From Ampullaceana balthica (Eukaryota; Mollusca; Gastropoda; Lymnaeidae), in assembly GCA_944989445.1 (NCBI GenBank), contig CALYLW010000746.1:317384-381383 (forward strand): a stretch of DNA of 64,000 nt, read 5' to 3'. Position numbers and translations under genes: made by a program. Below the pieces are notes generated by a model. That model saw only the letters and a list, made by a program, of their open reading frames with translations. It searched no databases and was not told the DNA's origin. Positions 10,451-21,954 of the stretch are shown piece by piece. How positions within the stretch are numbered: the first letter of the stretch is position 1; each line of letters opens with the position of its first letter.

Positions 10451-13400
10451 CTGTAAATAACACACGAGAAAGATCACAAGATATGAGTGAGACTGCAATC
10501 AGGCTTTTAAATATAAAAAATATATATATGTAATTTAAACAGGGTATGTATAGGCCTCAGGAATAGGAAAGCTTTTCCCCTACCACTTTCTCCAAGAATT
10601 ATTCTACAACAATGAATGTATCGTACCTACGTCTATGTATAGGCCTGACAAGAAATCACAGAAAACAAAAACCTTTCAGCAAAAAGCCTTCCTCAAGAAA
10701 AAATATACACCCCAAAATGCTTTGTGTGCAAGCATTGTTCCGCAAATAACATTGGAGAGACAGGGAGGATCCTGTCATGTCGTGTCTTGGAGCACTTATG
10801 ATAGATTACACAAGACAGTGTCTTGTCTCCAGACATTTCAATAGAAACGACCATCTTGGGGTGGATGACCTGTCTGTTATCGTCATGGTCTCCTGCACAA
10901 ACACACCCGGCAGAGTCAGTTGTGAGAATAGGCTCATTCAAGAATATGAGACCCTCGAACTACATGGGATGAATGTGTTATTCTCAGTGACATGTTAAAG
11001 AATTGCCATGTTTACTCGTTCCATAAGCTATATAACCTTGGTAATACTCTCTTCTCACTATTGCTCTTTCTGGTTTTGGGTAACACTTTATTTTTAAAAA
11101 AATTTGTTTAGTTTTCTTTGTTTTTGTCTATTTGTTGGCTGAGGAAAGCTTTTTGCCAAAACATTCGTTGTTCTGTGACTTCGTGTCAGGCAAATTGATA
11201 CCCCCTTTAAATAAAACACATATTTTGAGAAAGAACACAGATTAAGGAATGCATGATATCATAAGTTTAAAAAAAAATTATGGATTAATTTTCCTATGTG
11301 AAACATGAATGCTATTCACATGTAACAAATTCTTGAATATCCCCTTGGTAAAAAAAATATATATATATTAATCACTTACCAACTCTTGTTTCTTTTGCTC
11401 TATTATGATTTTACATTCTGTTAGATTCTGTAATGATGTTTAAAAAAGGAATGATACATATTTTGAATCTAATTGATACAAAATGGAATGTCATAAGGTC
11501 ACTAAACACATTTTGCCAAGTCAATACTTAATAAATAGCATGTTGCAATAATTTCATTTTTTTTACAACAGTAATAATTGCAGTTTTGAAAAATCATGTG
11601 CACAGAAGGAGATATCTTGGCTCTATTTATTCTATAAAACTTATCTGCAAAGTGTAGTCTAAGAAGACAGCCAGTAAGACATCAATTGTCTTTCTGATGA
11701 TCTCTACTTGGACTACCATTAGCAGATAAGTTTTACATTATTCCATTCCCACCAAACTTTATCATTATTTGGTACAGTTTACTTATTTTATCTTCAGAAA
11801 TAGAATTGCTATATTCAATCAAAAAAGGTAAACTTTAATGATATATATTAAGTATAAATTAAAATGGCAAATTATTAAGCAAAATACAAAATACACAAAC
11901 AAATTGTGTAATGAAAACAATAAAATTAAGCTTTATTTATTTAACTAGTACATACTATAATAAAGCTTAAATTTATTGTTTTCTTTACACAATTTGTTAG
12001 TATATTTTGTATTTTATTTAAAAGCTTTATGGCAGTCCTATTCTACAAGAAATTAATAAGCATCACATTAAAAGTAAATTGATCCTTTATTGAGAATTTT
12101 TTGTCTAGTGCCTTGTGAATTATTTTTGAGACTGTGTTTGATTTGATATATGTTCTCGCAAAAAAAGTTAATTCACAATGAATCTGTTAAAGCAGAAACT
12201 TTTTGTAGAACGATGTAAATCCAGTGCTTCTTTTCCAGCGTAATGCACCAGGACGGCGTTCCGTACCTTTTTTTCCATATACTTCTTTTTATTACTGCCT
12301 GGAATGCTTTTTTATATTGCGTTCCAGTACCTTTTTTCATGCGTTCCGGTACCTTTTTTTAATAGAAAAAAAGCACTGTGTAAATCTATCATTAATAGAC
12401 TTTCCCCATTAAGTTTCTATAGTTAGAAGGTACTTACAGGAGGTAAACTTGAATATGTTTTTAACTCAGCTTTCAACGGTGCAAGCTTATCTTGTAAAGA
12501 CTTTAATATCTGAAAGTCAAGTTCTCGTCAGATTAATGGTATAAGTTATATTTGCATATTTACATTTTTTCATCCTCCTTTTTACAATATCACAAAAGCG
12601 AAAACACAAAACTATCTTAGAAATACTTTGAAAAAGAGATAGGAGATAGCTCTCTCTGAATCTAAATTTAATAAATTTCACAAAAATCTACCTCTCAGAT
12701 TTATCTATCACAATAAGTGTATAACTCTTTGAAATAACCAGCTTATATGTACGCCATGTTTCACTACAATTCTAAACTCTTAACCATTTTATCTGTAGTC
12801 ATTTTTCCTGGAAGATGAGTTACAAGTATTTTCTGTTTTCTTCTTCCTCTGACAAAATCTTAAATAAGTAATTTGGCAAAATGAAAACTTGCTATAAAAT
12901 GACCTCATCGTGAGTGTAGTGAATTGAAAGTTTATAATGAGGGAATAAACATGTGAAATTTCTAAAGGGTCAGATACAAAATTAAGTATTTAAACAAAAT
13001 TGTTTTATTAATAAATTTACTCCCTCCCCATATTAGTTCCATATTCCTTTCAAACATAAATTTTAATGGATGACAAAAATGCTAATGACACTTCATATAC
13101 AATGTATATTCTAGTTGCATTTGTATACAATTAACCTTTTTATGCTTTATTTGTAAAAACGCTACTGAAAAGCTGAGTACCAAATGAGAAATTATATTGT
13201 CTGGCTACAAGATATGATTTAGATTTCTATGGGTTCTATGTCAAGCAGGTTGTCTTAAAAGATGTGGGATTTTTTCAACATGAGGAAAAATTGTATAATA
13301 AAATTAATACTTACATCAGATTTTTTCACCAAAGTTTCATGAAAAACATCCTTATTCACTTTTGTTTTTTCCAGCTTGCCCTTTAAAAAAATAATGCAGA

Positions 13401-16400
13401 ACTTAATATTTAAAAAATTACTATTATTTATTATTAAGGTTAATTTGATCAATAATAAATAATTAATTATTAAAAAACACTTAATAATTGAACTTATTTA
13501 AAATTTAAACTAACCTCTTTGTTAGAGATATCTTTCTTATATTCCAGAATTTTACCAAGGATAAAAGCAAGTTCTTTTCTTATCTCACTAACAGGCTTTT
13601 CGTGATCAACCTTTTGTATTACTGCATCTAAAGCTCTGAAATTTAAACAAAAAATGGACCAAAAAAAATATATGAGCAGAATCTCAAGAACCTAACAGTA
13701 AAACAGTCAAAACAAAGTTAACAAAAATGTTTCATTAACAAGAGAAGAAATGTGATAATGGATTATGGTCCTGAATCAAAATTGTGTAATCGAGCAATTA
13801 TAATTTTTTGCTCTGCTTCTTACTGCTAATTTGTTTATAGATTGTTGAAAACCTAACATTCATAACTAAATCTTAGCTTCAAACAAAATTAAAATAGTTA
13901 TGATTAACTTTCAATTCATAAACCTAAGTTAGAAAACAGCAGCCACGTTTGAGTGCAAATACAAATTGGCTGATCACTATCCCAACACAAAAAGACAACT
14001 ATTAACAAATAATCAAATTAAGAAATAATATATATGCATGCATACTGCAATACTGCTTGACAAACATACTTTTTTAGTGAATTACACTTGAGAAAAGCCC
14101 CCTGAGACTTTGCTACAAGCTGTTCCAAATGCTTTGCTTCTATTTTCCTTGCTTGTCTCACTTGCTCCAGTTGGTTATCCAAGTGCTGCATAGCAAGGAA
14201 GTAACTGAGGATGCATAAAGATCATGTCAAATATCATTAAAACCAAAGTGGATTATTATCCATTCCAAATTAATGATGTTAACTATTTTTAAAAGTAATT
14301 TTAAAAAGTCAGTATGGAAAATTAATATTTTTTTAATACTCACAATCATTTAAAGTTCATCTTCAGCAATGTTGTTAATTTAAGTAAGCCTTTTACTTTG
14401 AATTTTAGCTTGATTATTGGTGATTAAAAGCTATAATTCATATGACATCAGGGAAAAAATTTTTTGTTGTTATTTCAGTGTAGCAATTTATTCCTTAATT
14501 GAAAAGTTTAATTTTAAAAGATAGTTTACCAGGTATCTGAAGCATCTTTGATATCAAGTAATAATCCAAGCTTAGCTAAATTTTGCAAGCTGGCTGCACC
14601 AGCTTGGGAGAGGTTATTATGACTCAAGTTGAGTCTAAGAAGTATAGCAGACAAGCGTTCAGCTGTTGAAAGTGGAAAGGCATTGAATTTCTATATTTTT
14701 TAATAATGCTAATTACAATTTTAAGTAAACATAAAATTTATATTGCAAGTTTACACATAGCATTCATTATTTGAAAATTAAGAATGTAAACTTTTTTTTT
14801 CAACTTTAAAAAAAAATTACATGTTATGCATTTTTTTCTTTCATCCTGTGTGAGATGATTTAATAAGAAATGATATAAATAAATTCATCATCATTCAAAA
14901 GGAGGAATTTACACTCTACAAAGCTGTTATTTTTGGTATGTAGGTTGTTGACGTAGTTTGTTATTTTTATTAGGCAGATTAGGTGCAAAGTTAAATGTTG
15001 GAAAGAAGAACAGGTAATGTACTACTGGATGTTTGCAGAGGATGAAATTGGTCTTCATTTGAGTTAGTTGGGAATCAAGTTGTATGTCTCCTGTTCACAC
15101 CTGTATGTGTCTTTAGGGTCAGGGCATGTATGTGAAAACACTTATTCCTGTTGAGCCCTTAGCCCAGCCATTTAAACACTGTTCCTTTTTCAGTGATGTT
15201 ATCAGAAATCAGAACTATCTGATATTCTGTTTTGAAGTGTTGAGTGATGTAGGGATGTTTGGCTGTTAATTGGAGGGTCCTTGTTTTAAAAGTTTTCTGC
15301 TCACTTATTCCTTGGTATATTGTTGTGTCCTGATATTTAATGTAATGTTAAAAGCCTTTGACATTGGACATGACTCCTGGGAAGCAGCAGCCAGTAACCG
15401 AGCCCACTGACGCTCTATGATATGGAATGGCGCAGCTGTCTGTGAGGCAAATAGACAACAGGCTGCCAAGTCAAAACGTCAAGACAGGAAGGACCGTATC
15501 CAAACCATCCATCTCTTGTCCAACATGTGGACGCCAATTTCGTGCTAGAATAGGGTTAATAAGCCACCAGGGGACACATGTGGCGGTCTAGCACAGGTCT
15601 AATACAAATATGATGACAGTGGTCATTGTCGACTACGATGGGCGAACAACAACAATGTAATGTTAGATTGACTACATAGGTTTTGAGAAAAGTGTTTATT
15701 TACTCAATCCTACTGATGTTATAGGATACTGGTGCTCTGCTGGCTGAAGAAATGATTTGCAATTAGACATGTTCGTTCGTCCGTCGATACGACGAGGACC
15801 ACTCTAGTCATCCGAGGGTTGTAGACCGCTGGTATGGGATGGATGACAAAAGTGACTTGCGCGGTGATTTGGATTTAAGTGAGAAGGAGTTGCGCAATTC
15901 GTCGATCTCACTCTCTCGCCCGAGGCCATCTTATCCAGCGGCAGGACTAAGTCGAGACGGCTGGTGATGGAGACGGGTGCAGTGGATGGCCATGATGTCC
16001 TGTGTGTCTTGTCATGCCCTTAGCGTTCCACAACGCTTTGCTGAGATTCGCCTTTTTGACCGTTGACCAACTAGTGGTTCCTCCGCTCTGTCCACCGAAT
16101 CCAGTCTTCACGTGCATAGATAGACATATCTAGATCACCGAGGGTTTGAGACCCGTCGGCTACCCTCACCAGGTTTAGCAAGCCAGTCGAAGCCGTTGCC
16201 CGGGGTGTGGCTACTGCGCACGTTGCAGTTTCTATGAGCCACTGGTGAGAGCTGTGAGACAACTTCCGGATTAATATTAATAGTATTAACAGCCACAAAA
16301 TGACAAAACCAAGTAAAATACAACCAGACGAGCATAGAAGGAATTCATTTCGAAGATCAGTTCCTTGATAACTTTAATTTCCTTAATTTGCATTTGTATG

Positions 16401-17191
16401 TTGTATATTTCTCCAGCGCTTGATTGTTTTTGTCTTTTAATGACAGCAGAGAAATTTAGGTTCCGCCATTTTGAACAACCGGAAGTTACATCAAACAATT
16501 AGACATACTTAGACAATGAAGCTTCCAAATAGATTGTGAAAAGCAACTTCAATAGCAGTCCCTTCTGCTTCATAGTTACTGCAGATGGATCCACATGGGG
16601 TTGAAGAGTTTGTAACATGATTTGTGTGGATACTCAAATAGCCTGTATGAAAGGATCCTTTGACGTAAGTTTGAAAGCTAAATCATCTGTGTATATTTGA
16701 ATTATATCCGCTGGGTATGACACTGAGTTTGTTGTTTTGGGGTTTTTAGTTTTCTTTGGTGTGTATGAACTTTTCAAGTTTTTTTTCTTTTTTTAATTAT
16801 GTATTAACTTAATGTTAGTTGCGTATAATTTTTTGTTGGGGAAATGTCCTTACATTTTATTTGTAAAGCTTTCTGTATGTTCATATGTAATGTTTGCCTT
16901 CAATTTCAGAGACCACATATTTTATTGATCGATTTCTAATTAATAAGTTTAAATTTAAAAACTTAAATCTCATTAATGAGCTATTCAATACTGCCCTTGT
17001 AGCTTTGAATGCTTACCTTCTGCATAATACTCATCAGTTTTCTGTTGAAGATCATCTACAACTAGCTGAATTATTTTATCTTTTCTAGAAGTAACAAGAA
17101 ATACTTGATAAAGTTGAGTTATAGTCTTTGCATTCAACTCAAACTCTGGTACTAATCCTTCTCCAAATATTTCCTCCAGCCACACATTGAC
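10400..17191 (-). CDS. HAUS1: HAUS augmin-like complex subunit 1, nearly complete (first coding exon not found)
   Basis: HAUS1 is a coiled-coil subunit of the augmin complex, which recruits gamma-tubulin to existing spindle microtubules. Eight exons join in one open frame: 17191-17017, 14662-14530, 14204-14070, 13635-13515, 13380-13315, 12509-12438, 11427-11380, 10450-10400 (801 nt, 266 codons plus TAA). The first block, VWLEEIFGEGLVPEFELN, matches AAWLKKIFGDHPIPQYEVN of human HAUS1, followed by KQKASEYESEA-like QQKTDEYYAEAE. The end (LAPLKAELKTYSSLPP) matches the LARLKQQTIPLKKKLESYLDLMP region. Human HAUS1 is 278 aa, so only about ten N-terminal residues are missing. The frame enters exon 17191 in phase 0, so the start lies in a tiny upstream exon. 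Later exons predict coiled coil. Introns hold a Penelope-like fragment, a palindrome and a hAT MITE, none of which breaks the coding frame. Confidence 0.88.
10630..11230 (+). mobile_element. Penelope-like element fragment with GIY-YIG-type endonuclease relic
   Basis: Plus-strand reading CKHCSANNIGETGRILSCRV, VSRHFNRNDHLGVDDLSVIV and ETLELHGMNVLFS fits the C-terminal GIY-YIG domain of Penelope-like retroelements, followed by a GAGGAAAGCTTTTTGCCAAA motif like those near Penelope 3' ends. Frameshifts and stops are present. It sits in the last HAUS1 intron. Confidence 0.55.
11380..11427 (-). CDS. HAUS1: HAUS1 exon, seventh found (48 nt)
   Basis: Acceptor AACATCATTACAG, donor GAGTTG|GTAAGT. It encodes NLTECKIIIEQKKQEL, aligned with SLAQVKIEEAKREL of human HAUS1. 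Without splicing, the frame would stop three codons later. Confidence 0.83.
11879..12020. repeat. Long inverted repeat (about 60 bp arms) from a Penelope-like terminus
   Basis: Left arm 11879-11940 (CAAAATACAAAATACACAAA...) and right arm about 11960-12020 are near-perfect reverse complements. The same motif recurs at 17404-17465 next to a GATGAAG...GAAACATC segment, and in diverged form at 48830-48975. It lies in a HAUS1 intron. Confidence 0.75.
12222..12378. mobile_element. 157 bp hAT-type MITE with perfect 8 bp target duplication
   Basis: Ends CAGTGCTTCTTTT and AAAAAAAGCACTG, with TGTAAATC at 12214-12221 and 12379-12386. The interior repeats GCGTTCCGGTACCTTTTTT-like units. It lies in HAUS1 intronic DNA 60 bp past a splice donor. 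Confidence 0.85.
12438..12509 (-). CDS. HAUS1: HAUS1 exon, sixth found (72 nt)
   Basis: Acceptor CTTGACTTTCAG, donor CCT|GTAAGT. It encodes ILKSLQDKLAPLKAELKTYS and then SLPP, matching the conserved C-terminal helix of HAUS1. A hAT MITE begins only about 60 bp past its donor. Confidence 0.87.
12510..13314. other. HAUS1 intron, no feature seen
   Basis: AT-rich intron between the fifth and sixth exons found. No repeat recognised. Confidence 0.6.
13315..13380 (-). CDS. HAUS1: HAUS1 exon, fifth found (66 nt)
   Basis: Phase 0 on both sides. Acceptor TTTTTTTAAAG, donor TCTGAT|GTAAGT. It encodes GKLEKTKVNKDVFHETLVKK. Only 134 bp separates it from the previous exon. Its skipping would be frame-neutral. 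Confidence 0.82.
13515..13635 (-). CDS. HAUS1: HAUS1 exon, fourth found (coiled coil)
   Basis: Acceptor AAATTTCAG, donor AAAGAG|GTTAGT. It encodes KALDAVIQKVDHEKPVSEI and then KELAFILGKILEYKKD. Ends in phase 0. Confidence 0.85.
14070..14204 (-). CDS. HAUS1: HAUS1 exon, third found (coiled coil)
   Basis: Acceptor GCATCCTCAG, donor AAAAAA|GTATGT. It encodes a charged helix, LDNQLEQVRQARKIEAKHLE, with heptad spacing. Phase 2 at both ends agrees with its neighbours. Confidence 0.85.
14530..14662 (-). CDS. HAUS1: HAUS1 exon, second found
   Basis: Acceptor TTTCAACAG, donor CCTG|GTAAAC. It encodes ERLSAILLRLNLSHNNLSQ and AKLGLLLDIKDASDTW, aligning with the KYLQDLLMESVNFSPANLS and ALVDSAVALETKDTSL region of human HAUS1. 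Confidence 0.87.
14663..15364. other. HAUS1 intron, no feature seen
   Basis: The 3' half of this 2.35 kb intron (as transcribed) has no clear repeat or frame. Confidence 0.55.
15365..15660 (+). mobile_element. LINE ORF2 C-terminal zinc-finger tail and 3' end
   Basis: Reads MIWNGAAVCEANRQQAAKSK, then LSCPTCGRQFRARIGLISHQ and GTH with a stop. A C2H2-like finger with the ARIGLISH core is typical of the C-terminus of LINE ORF2 proteins such as the fragment at 6650-7245. It is inserted in HAUS1's largest found intron, opposite to the gene. Confidence 0.75.
15770..16500. repeat. Composite repeat region in HAUS1 intron
   Basis: Starts with the GTTCGTCCGTCGAT motif shared with 4648. GC is higher than in the neighbourhood. 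Minus-strand ACTTCCGGTTGTTCAAAATGGCGG at 16463-16486 looks like an ETS/YY1 promoter box, but no frame follows. Confidence 0.4.
17017..17191 (-). CDS. HAUS1: HAUS1, first exon found (N-terminal block)
   Basis: Acceptor TTAACAG, donor GAAG|GTAAGC. It carries the most diagnostic HAUS1 segment: WLEEIFGEG, FELNAKTITQLY, and VVDDLQQKTDEYYAE. No in-frame ATG near its 5' edge suits a start, so an upstream exon is required. Confidence 0.88.
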
Positions 17192-17403
17192 CTGTTAATT
17201 TAAATTTTAATCAATTAATTGATTTTGACATAGTTCATTGCCTTGATTATTTTTTTTAAAAATCATAATAGTAGGTACTTCACACAAGCTGTGTGGGCTG
17301 ATCACTTTTGGATCAGGAAGCAGGCTATATCCGATCACCCTGGTCAATACCAGTATGTCACAGGGGTCATTCAGTAATCTATTTTCCATTGTCTATATAA
17401 ATG

Positions 17404-17530
17404 GAATACAAAATACACAAACAAAATGTGCAATTAAAACAATAAATTTGAGCTTTATTTTAAACTAAAACGACAATAGATGTTTCAGCTACTGCCTTCA
17501 TCAGTACAATAACATAAAATAGGTACTTAT
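17404..17530 (-). repeat. Penelope-like 3' terminus
   Basis: Minus strand GATGAAGGCAGTAGCTGAAA then CATCTATTGTCG, followed by the AATAAAGCTC...TTTTGTATT motif of 11879-12020. The GATGAAG...GAAACATC pattern is common at Penelope-like 3' ends. Confidence 0.5.
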
Positions 17531-17978
17531 AAACTATATAAATGGAAACTATAGGTATTTAATATCCACATTTTGTTTATTTGAGGATGGCTACCATTCT
17601 GATCATGTTTTCATAATCAGATTCACCAAGATTGAAAAAAATGAAGCTTGATTAGAAAATTGGTGAGTAGTAAAATATTGACTCTCCTAAACTATATGTA
17701 ATTTCCATCTGATTTTAAAAAGTAGCTTTCTTTTACCAAAAAGCCAAATGAATGGAAAAATAAATGTAATTTGTCAGGGCTGAAGTTTCTTCATACCCAA
17801 CATGAGCTTTTATTAATTATTAAAAGCCTTAATACTTATTAGTAATTATCTATTTATATAATTCGCCAGAAATAAGAATAAGCACAAGTCGATACGAGCA
17901 AGCAAGCATGATAAATGACCCTCGCTAGGGTCTAGCAATCACATTTTATGGTTGGCAAGCAAGGGTGGTGCAGGGTGG

Positions 17979-18055
17979 GGGGGCATGTAGCTCAATGGCA
18001 GTATGCATGTTTTGAGACCAACAATGCGTCTTGCGTTCACTCGCGTTGTCCTCAT
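17979..18055 (+). repeat. tRNA-derived SINE head or tRNA pseudogene
   Basis: GGGGGCATGTAGCTCAATGG resembles a tRNA-Ala 5' half with an A box, and GCGTTCACTCGC at 18033-18044 resembles a B box. The anticodon arm does not fold well, so this is not a working tRNA. Confidence 0.5.
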
Positions 18056-18225
18056 TTCTTCGTGCTGCTGTTGTGTCTGTTCTTTCCCCCCTTTCTTTGC
18101 ACTATCTATGAGCAAGCATATGCTGCGGGAAGTATCTAGTAAATAATAATGAAACCATTGCCATTATGTCAAGTACTACCAGCACTTTCAGTATCTGATA
18201 GCTGATGGTTAAATTCTGATTAATG

Positions 18226-18840
18226 TTATCTTATCTTATCTGTTACAGACGCTCCTTCTATACAGAAGATTATTGCATCCTACGCTTATATATGGTTTGT
18301 GTTTAGTCCTGCATTGTTATTAGAGTTTTAAATGTTGATAAAGAGTTGGTTTTCCTAGTTTCTTCAGGCAACCCATTCTACACCCGAATTCCGGATGGGA
18401 AAAACGAGAATTTGTATGTGTTTGTTCTTGCATATGGAATAAGGAAGGTGTTTTTATCTTTATGTCTATCTGAGGTTGTATTTAGTTATCTTTGTGGTGT
18501 ATTTCTAAATTAGAACTAATTGCCTTATGTATTATTACTACTTTACTCTTGGTTCTTAGTTCTTATATCCTCTTGTGTTTCACGGTTTAATGATTTAACT
18601 AATGGTGTTATTCTTGTGAGTTTTGAATATTCTCCTGTAATGAATCTGGCAGCTCTTTTTTGAATTTGTTCTAGTTTATCAATGTTTTCTTTGGTGAATG
18701 GGTCCCATACAGAAAATGCATGTTCTAGTAGAGGTCTCACCAAAGTGAGGTAGCATTTTAGTTTTATATTCGAATTACACCCGTAAAAGTTTCTTTTTAT
18801 AAAGCCTAAGGTTTTGTTTGATTTTTTTTATAACTCCATA
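18226..18840 (-). mobile_element. CR1-like LINE, best-preserved 3' end
   Basis: Minus-strand reading SNKTLGFIKRNFYGCN, LKCYLTLVRPLLEHAFSVWD and NIDKLEQIQKRAARFITGEY: reverse transcriptase C-terminus of a CR1/Jockey-type LINE. It ends in the tail with hairpin CTTCTATACAGAAG (18255-18268) and TTATCTTATCTTATC microsatellite at the 3' terminus. Confidence 0.85.
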
Positions 18841-18922
18841 TATGATAAGGCCCAGACTAGACCTTTTCTTTGGCCTAATTTATGATAATAATAATATAAT
18901 GTATAATACATGTAGTCTATAC

Positions 18923-19130
18923 CAGCGATGGCGAACCTTTTTGGGGCTGTATGCCAAAAATTCAAACCAAAACCTACTTATTAATAGCAAAGTGCCAACA
19001 CTCCAATGAAAACGGTGGTTTGGCTTAACGGGTTTGATTAAGTTTAAGGAAATAATATTTTAGTCGCGTGCCACCTGATGGGGCTTTGCATGCCGACTGT
19101 GGAACGCGTGCCATACGTTCGCCATCACTA
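18923..19130. mobile_element. 208 bp hAT-type MITE
   Basis: Ends CAGCGATGGCGAACCTTTTT and ACGTTCGCCATCACTA are inverted. Flanks GTCTATAC (18915-18922) and GGCTATAC (19131-19138) match at 7 of 8 bases. Confidence 0.8.
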
Positions 19131-19614
19131 GGCTATACTATAAATATCTATAAAAACTAATTTATACTAGCTTATTTACTGACTACTGGCCTACTTACAG
19201 TGGCGTAGTGGGGGGGGGGCAGGGGGGAAATATGTCCCCGGGCGCCACGTTAGGGTGCGCCAAAATGAGTATTAAAACTCATTATTTAATTTTATTTTGA
19301 TGTAAACTAATGTATCCCAAATACGCTTGCAAGATTGAATTTTGGAGCTCCAAAAATATCTTTATTACAAATCAGTTGGCAAGCATGATTTTGGCGCCCC
19401 CATTGAGCGTTAAGGGGCGCCATTCTACTCATAAATAAATGACACATCCACAATGTAGGATTGCTGATGGCGATTTTTTAAAAAACTGTGAGTTGCTGGG
19501 AGTGAGAGTAGGGGAGCAGTAAGAGACAAAGGTGATTTTTTAAAAATAAAACAGACAGAGACGACACTAAAAGCAACCAAAATGACCGAGACAAGAAAAC
19601 CGAGTGACTTAAGG

Positions 19615-20926
19615 CAGTGGTTCTCAACCTGTGGTCCGTGAACTAGTAGTCCGCGAAGATGTGCCTGGTGGTCCGCGAAGCAAAGCATGAAATAAACGCA
19701 CTGTATGATTCATTAAGAAAGATTAGCAAGTAAAAGAATTAACGTAGACTTAAAATATATTTTTGATCTGGCCTAAATAGTTTTTGAATTTTATCAAAGC
19801 TCGACTATTAAATTCTCGTTTCTTTGATTTCTTATGTTCGAATATGAATCTTGAACATTAACAGTTACTGATGTATACTGAAATTCACTGGTTATCAGAC
19901 TGTTTACGTGCTGACATAAGAGAGTTTCTTGTAGAAAAAACTCAAAGCTTGTTGATGATTTGAACCATAACTTATGGGTTGCTGTTATGGCTTACTTGGC
20001 TGAAACTTTTGAAGAACTCAATAAACTTAATTCAACTCGGCAAGGTAAGCAGACACATTTTATGACTCTCAGTGACAAAGTGTCTGCTTTTACGAAAAAT
20101 CTCGATCTTTGGAAAAGAAGATTATTTCAAGGCAACTTTGAGATGTTTGATCAATTATACGAAATCACTGAGAAACCAGAAAATGTTGAAATAAATAAAC
20201 AACTGTTGATAAATTTGATTTCTGGTCATATTCAATCAATGCAGGGCCAATTTTAATTCTACTTTGGTGATTTTTAACGTTCAGTGGTTTTAGTGGGTTT
20301 CCAGTCCTTATCTCGCACACATTGACTCATCAAATAAAATGACCAACATCGTAATTAAACCAATTCATTGAACTGACTAGCGATACCACTTTGAATATGT
20401 TGCATCAGAAAGCGGGCTTAATGAAATTTTGGAGTACTCCGAACTGTCTCAGATAGCTTTTAAAATACTTTTACCCTTTGCAACTTTGTGAAAGTGGATT
20501 TTCTGCATTGCTTACAATAAAAATAAAAAAACATTGTTCGTACTATTTAAACTAATATAGCAGTCTTTTAATACAAACTACTGTTTATGACTTAAAGTTT
20601 TTTATAGTTAGCAAGTAGAATTAAATAAGAAGACTATGAGAATAATATAAATGACATTTGTTCTTTACAAAAGAAAGCCATACAATATTGTTTTTGGAGC
20701 ACGCAAAACGTAGCATATTAGTATAGTTTTACTAACTAACATGTATACTACTTATAGCTAGCAATAAACTTCTGTATAGAAGGAGCGTCTGCAACAAATA
20801 AGATATACACAGTATAATTATATTTAACTTTCCAGTTCGGCAGTAGCATAATTTTTAGTAGTGGTCCGTAGCTTAGACACACATTTTTTAAGTGGTCCTT
20901 GAATTTCCAAAGGTTAAGAACCACTG
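19615..20926 (+). mobile_element. Nested hAT (Charlie-like) with transposase fragment
   Basis: Ends CAGTGGTTCTCAACC and GGTTAAGAACCACTG are inverted. Flanks ACTTAAGG and GCTTACAG agree at 5 of 8 positions, an eroded duplication. The frame 19960-20256 reads YLAETFEELNKLNSTRQGK and FTKNLDLWKRRLFQGNFEMF, typical of ZBED5/FAM200-like transposases. Confidence 0.8.
20758..20810 (+). mobile_element. CR1-like LINE tail only
   Basis: Only the last ~50 bp: hairpin CTTCTGTATAGAAG at 20769-20782 and GGAGCGTCTGCAACAAATAA. A severely 5' truncated insertion inside the nested hAT. Confidence 0.65.
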
Positions 20927-21954
20927 GCTTACAGAATGGATAATTCACGTCCCTTTGCTGCATGCTGTGACTCTTTTTAAAAAGAAAAATCTTACTTCCC
21001 AAATTCCACTGTGGAGGGAGTAAAGTGGGGGGAGGGAGGGAAGGTCTCTCCTCTCACGGGCTTGTGTCAGTATGTCAAAGCAAGTTGGACTCCTTTTATA
21101 TGAAACATCAGACACTGCCTCTCTTTCCTGTCTCTCTGTGATCAAACTTGATCAGTATGATCCACTGTTAGAAAAACAATTACGTGCCCGAGAAAATCCA
21201 GGTTCAGTATCTTATTTATCACCGGAAATCCAAAATGAATTTATCCACCTACTTTCATCCACTGTAAGGAAACAGCTGTTAGGTGAAATCAGAAAAACAA
21301 GTACTACGGTATCTTACTTTACTCAACACCCAATCTAAGACACCGGGAACAGCTTTCTCAAGTCATCGGATTTGTTGATGTGGATTTTCAAACTAAAAAA
21401 TAAACCATCAAAGAATCATTTTTAGGTTTTATCCAGATACATTCCAAAGATGCAGCAAGCCTTGAAAGAGTTATCTTAAAGAAACTGTAATCTAATAACA
21501 AACCTCTAGCCGACTATCGGTCACAATGTTATGACAATGCTGCTGTAATGACTGGTCATATATCCGGCCTTCAACAACGAATATGTGCCAGAATATCACA
21601 GAGCATTGTTCATCAACTGTGACAACCACAGCTTAAACTTAGCAAGAGTACACTCAGCTAAATAGGATCCAGTTGTTATCACGTTTTTTGGAACAGTTGA
21701 AAGTACGTTTTTTTTTCTCTCGTTCAAAAACTCGTTGGGAAGAATTAAAAAGAGTTGTGCCAATCACAATGAAGAGGGAGTCTGAAACACGTTGGAGTGC
21801 ACGATCAGAAGCTGTTAAAGCAATTTATGAAGGACTAGATGAACTGGTAGGGCTGTTGGAAAAAATATCAGAACATACAAATATGACGCCTGACACCAGA
21901 AGTGATGCAGAAACTTTGCTGGCATGTATATTAAACTTTTAATTACTAGTTTAG

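Noticed and set aside
17207..17389. Minus-strand frame starting MENRLL just upstream of the first HAUS1 exon found
   Set aside because: No donor in phase 0 and no similarity to the HAUS1 N-terminus.
17979..18055. Functional tRNA-Ala gene
   Set aside because: A- and B-box-like segments are present, but the anticodon arm and acceptor stem do not pair.
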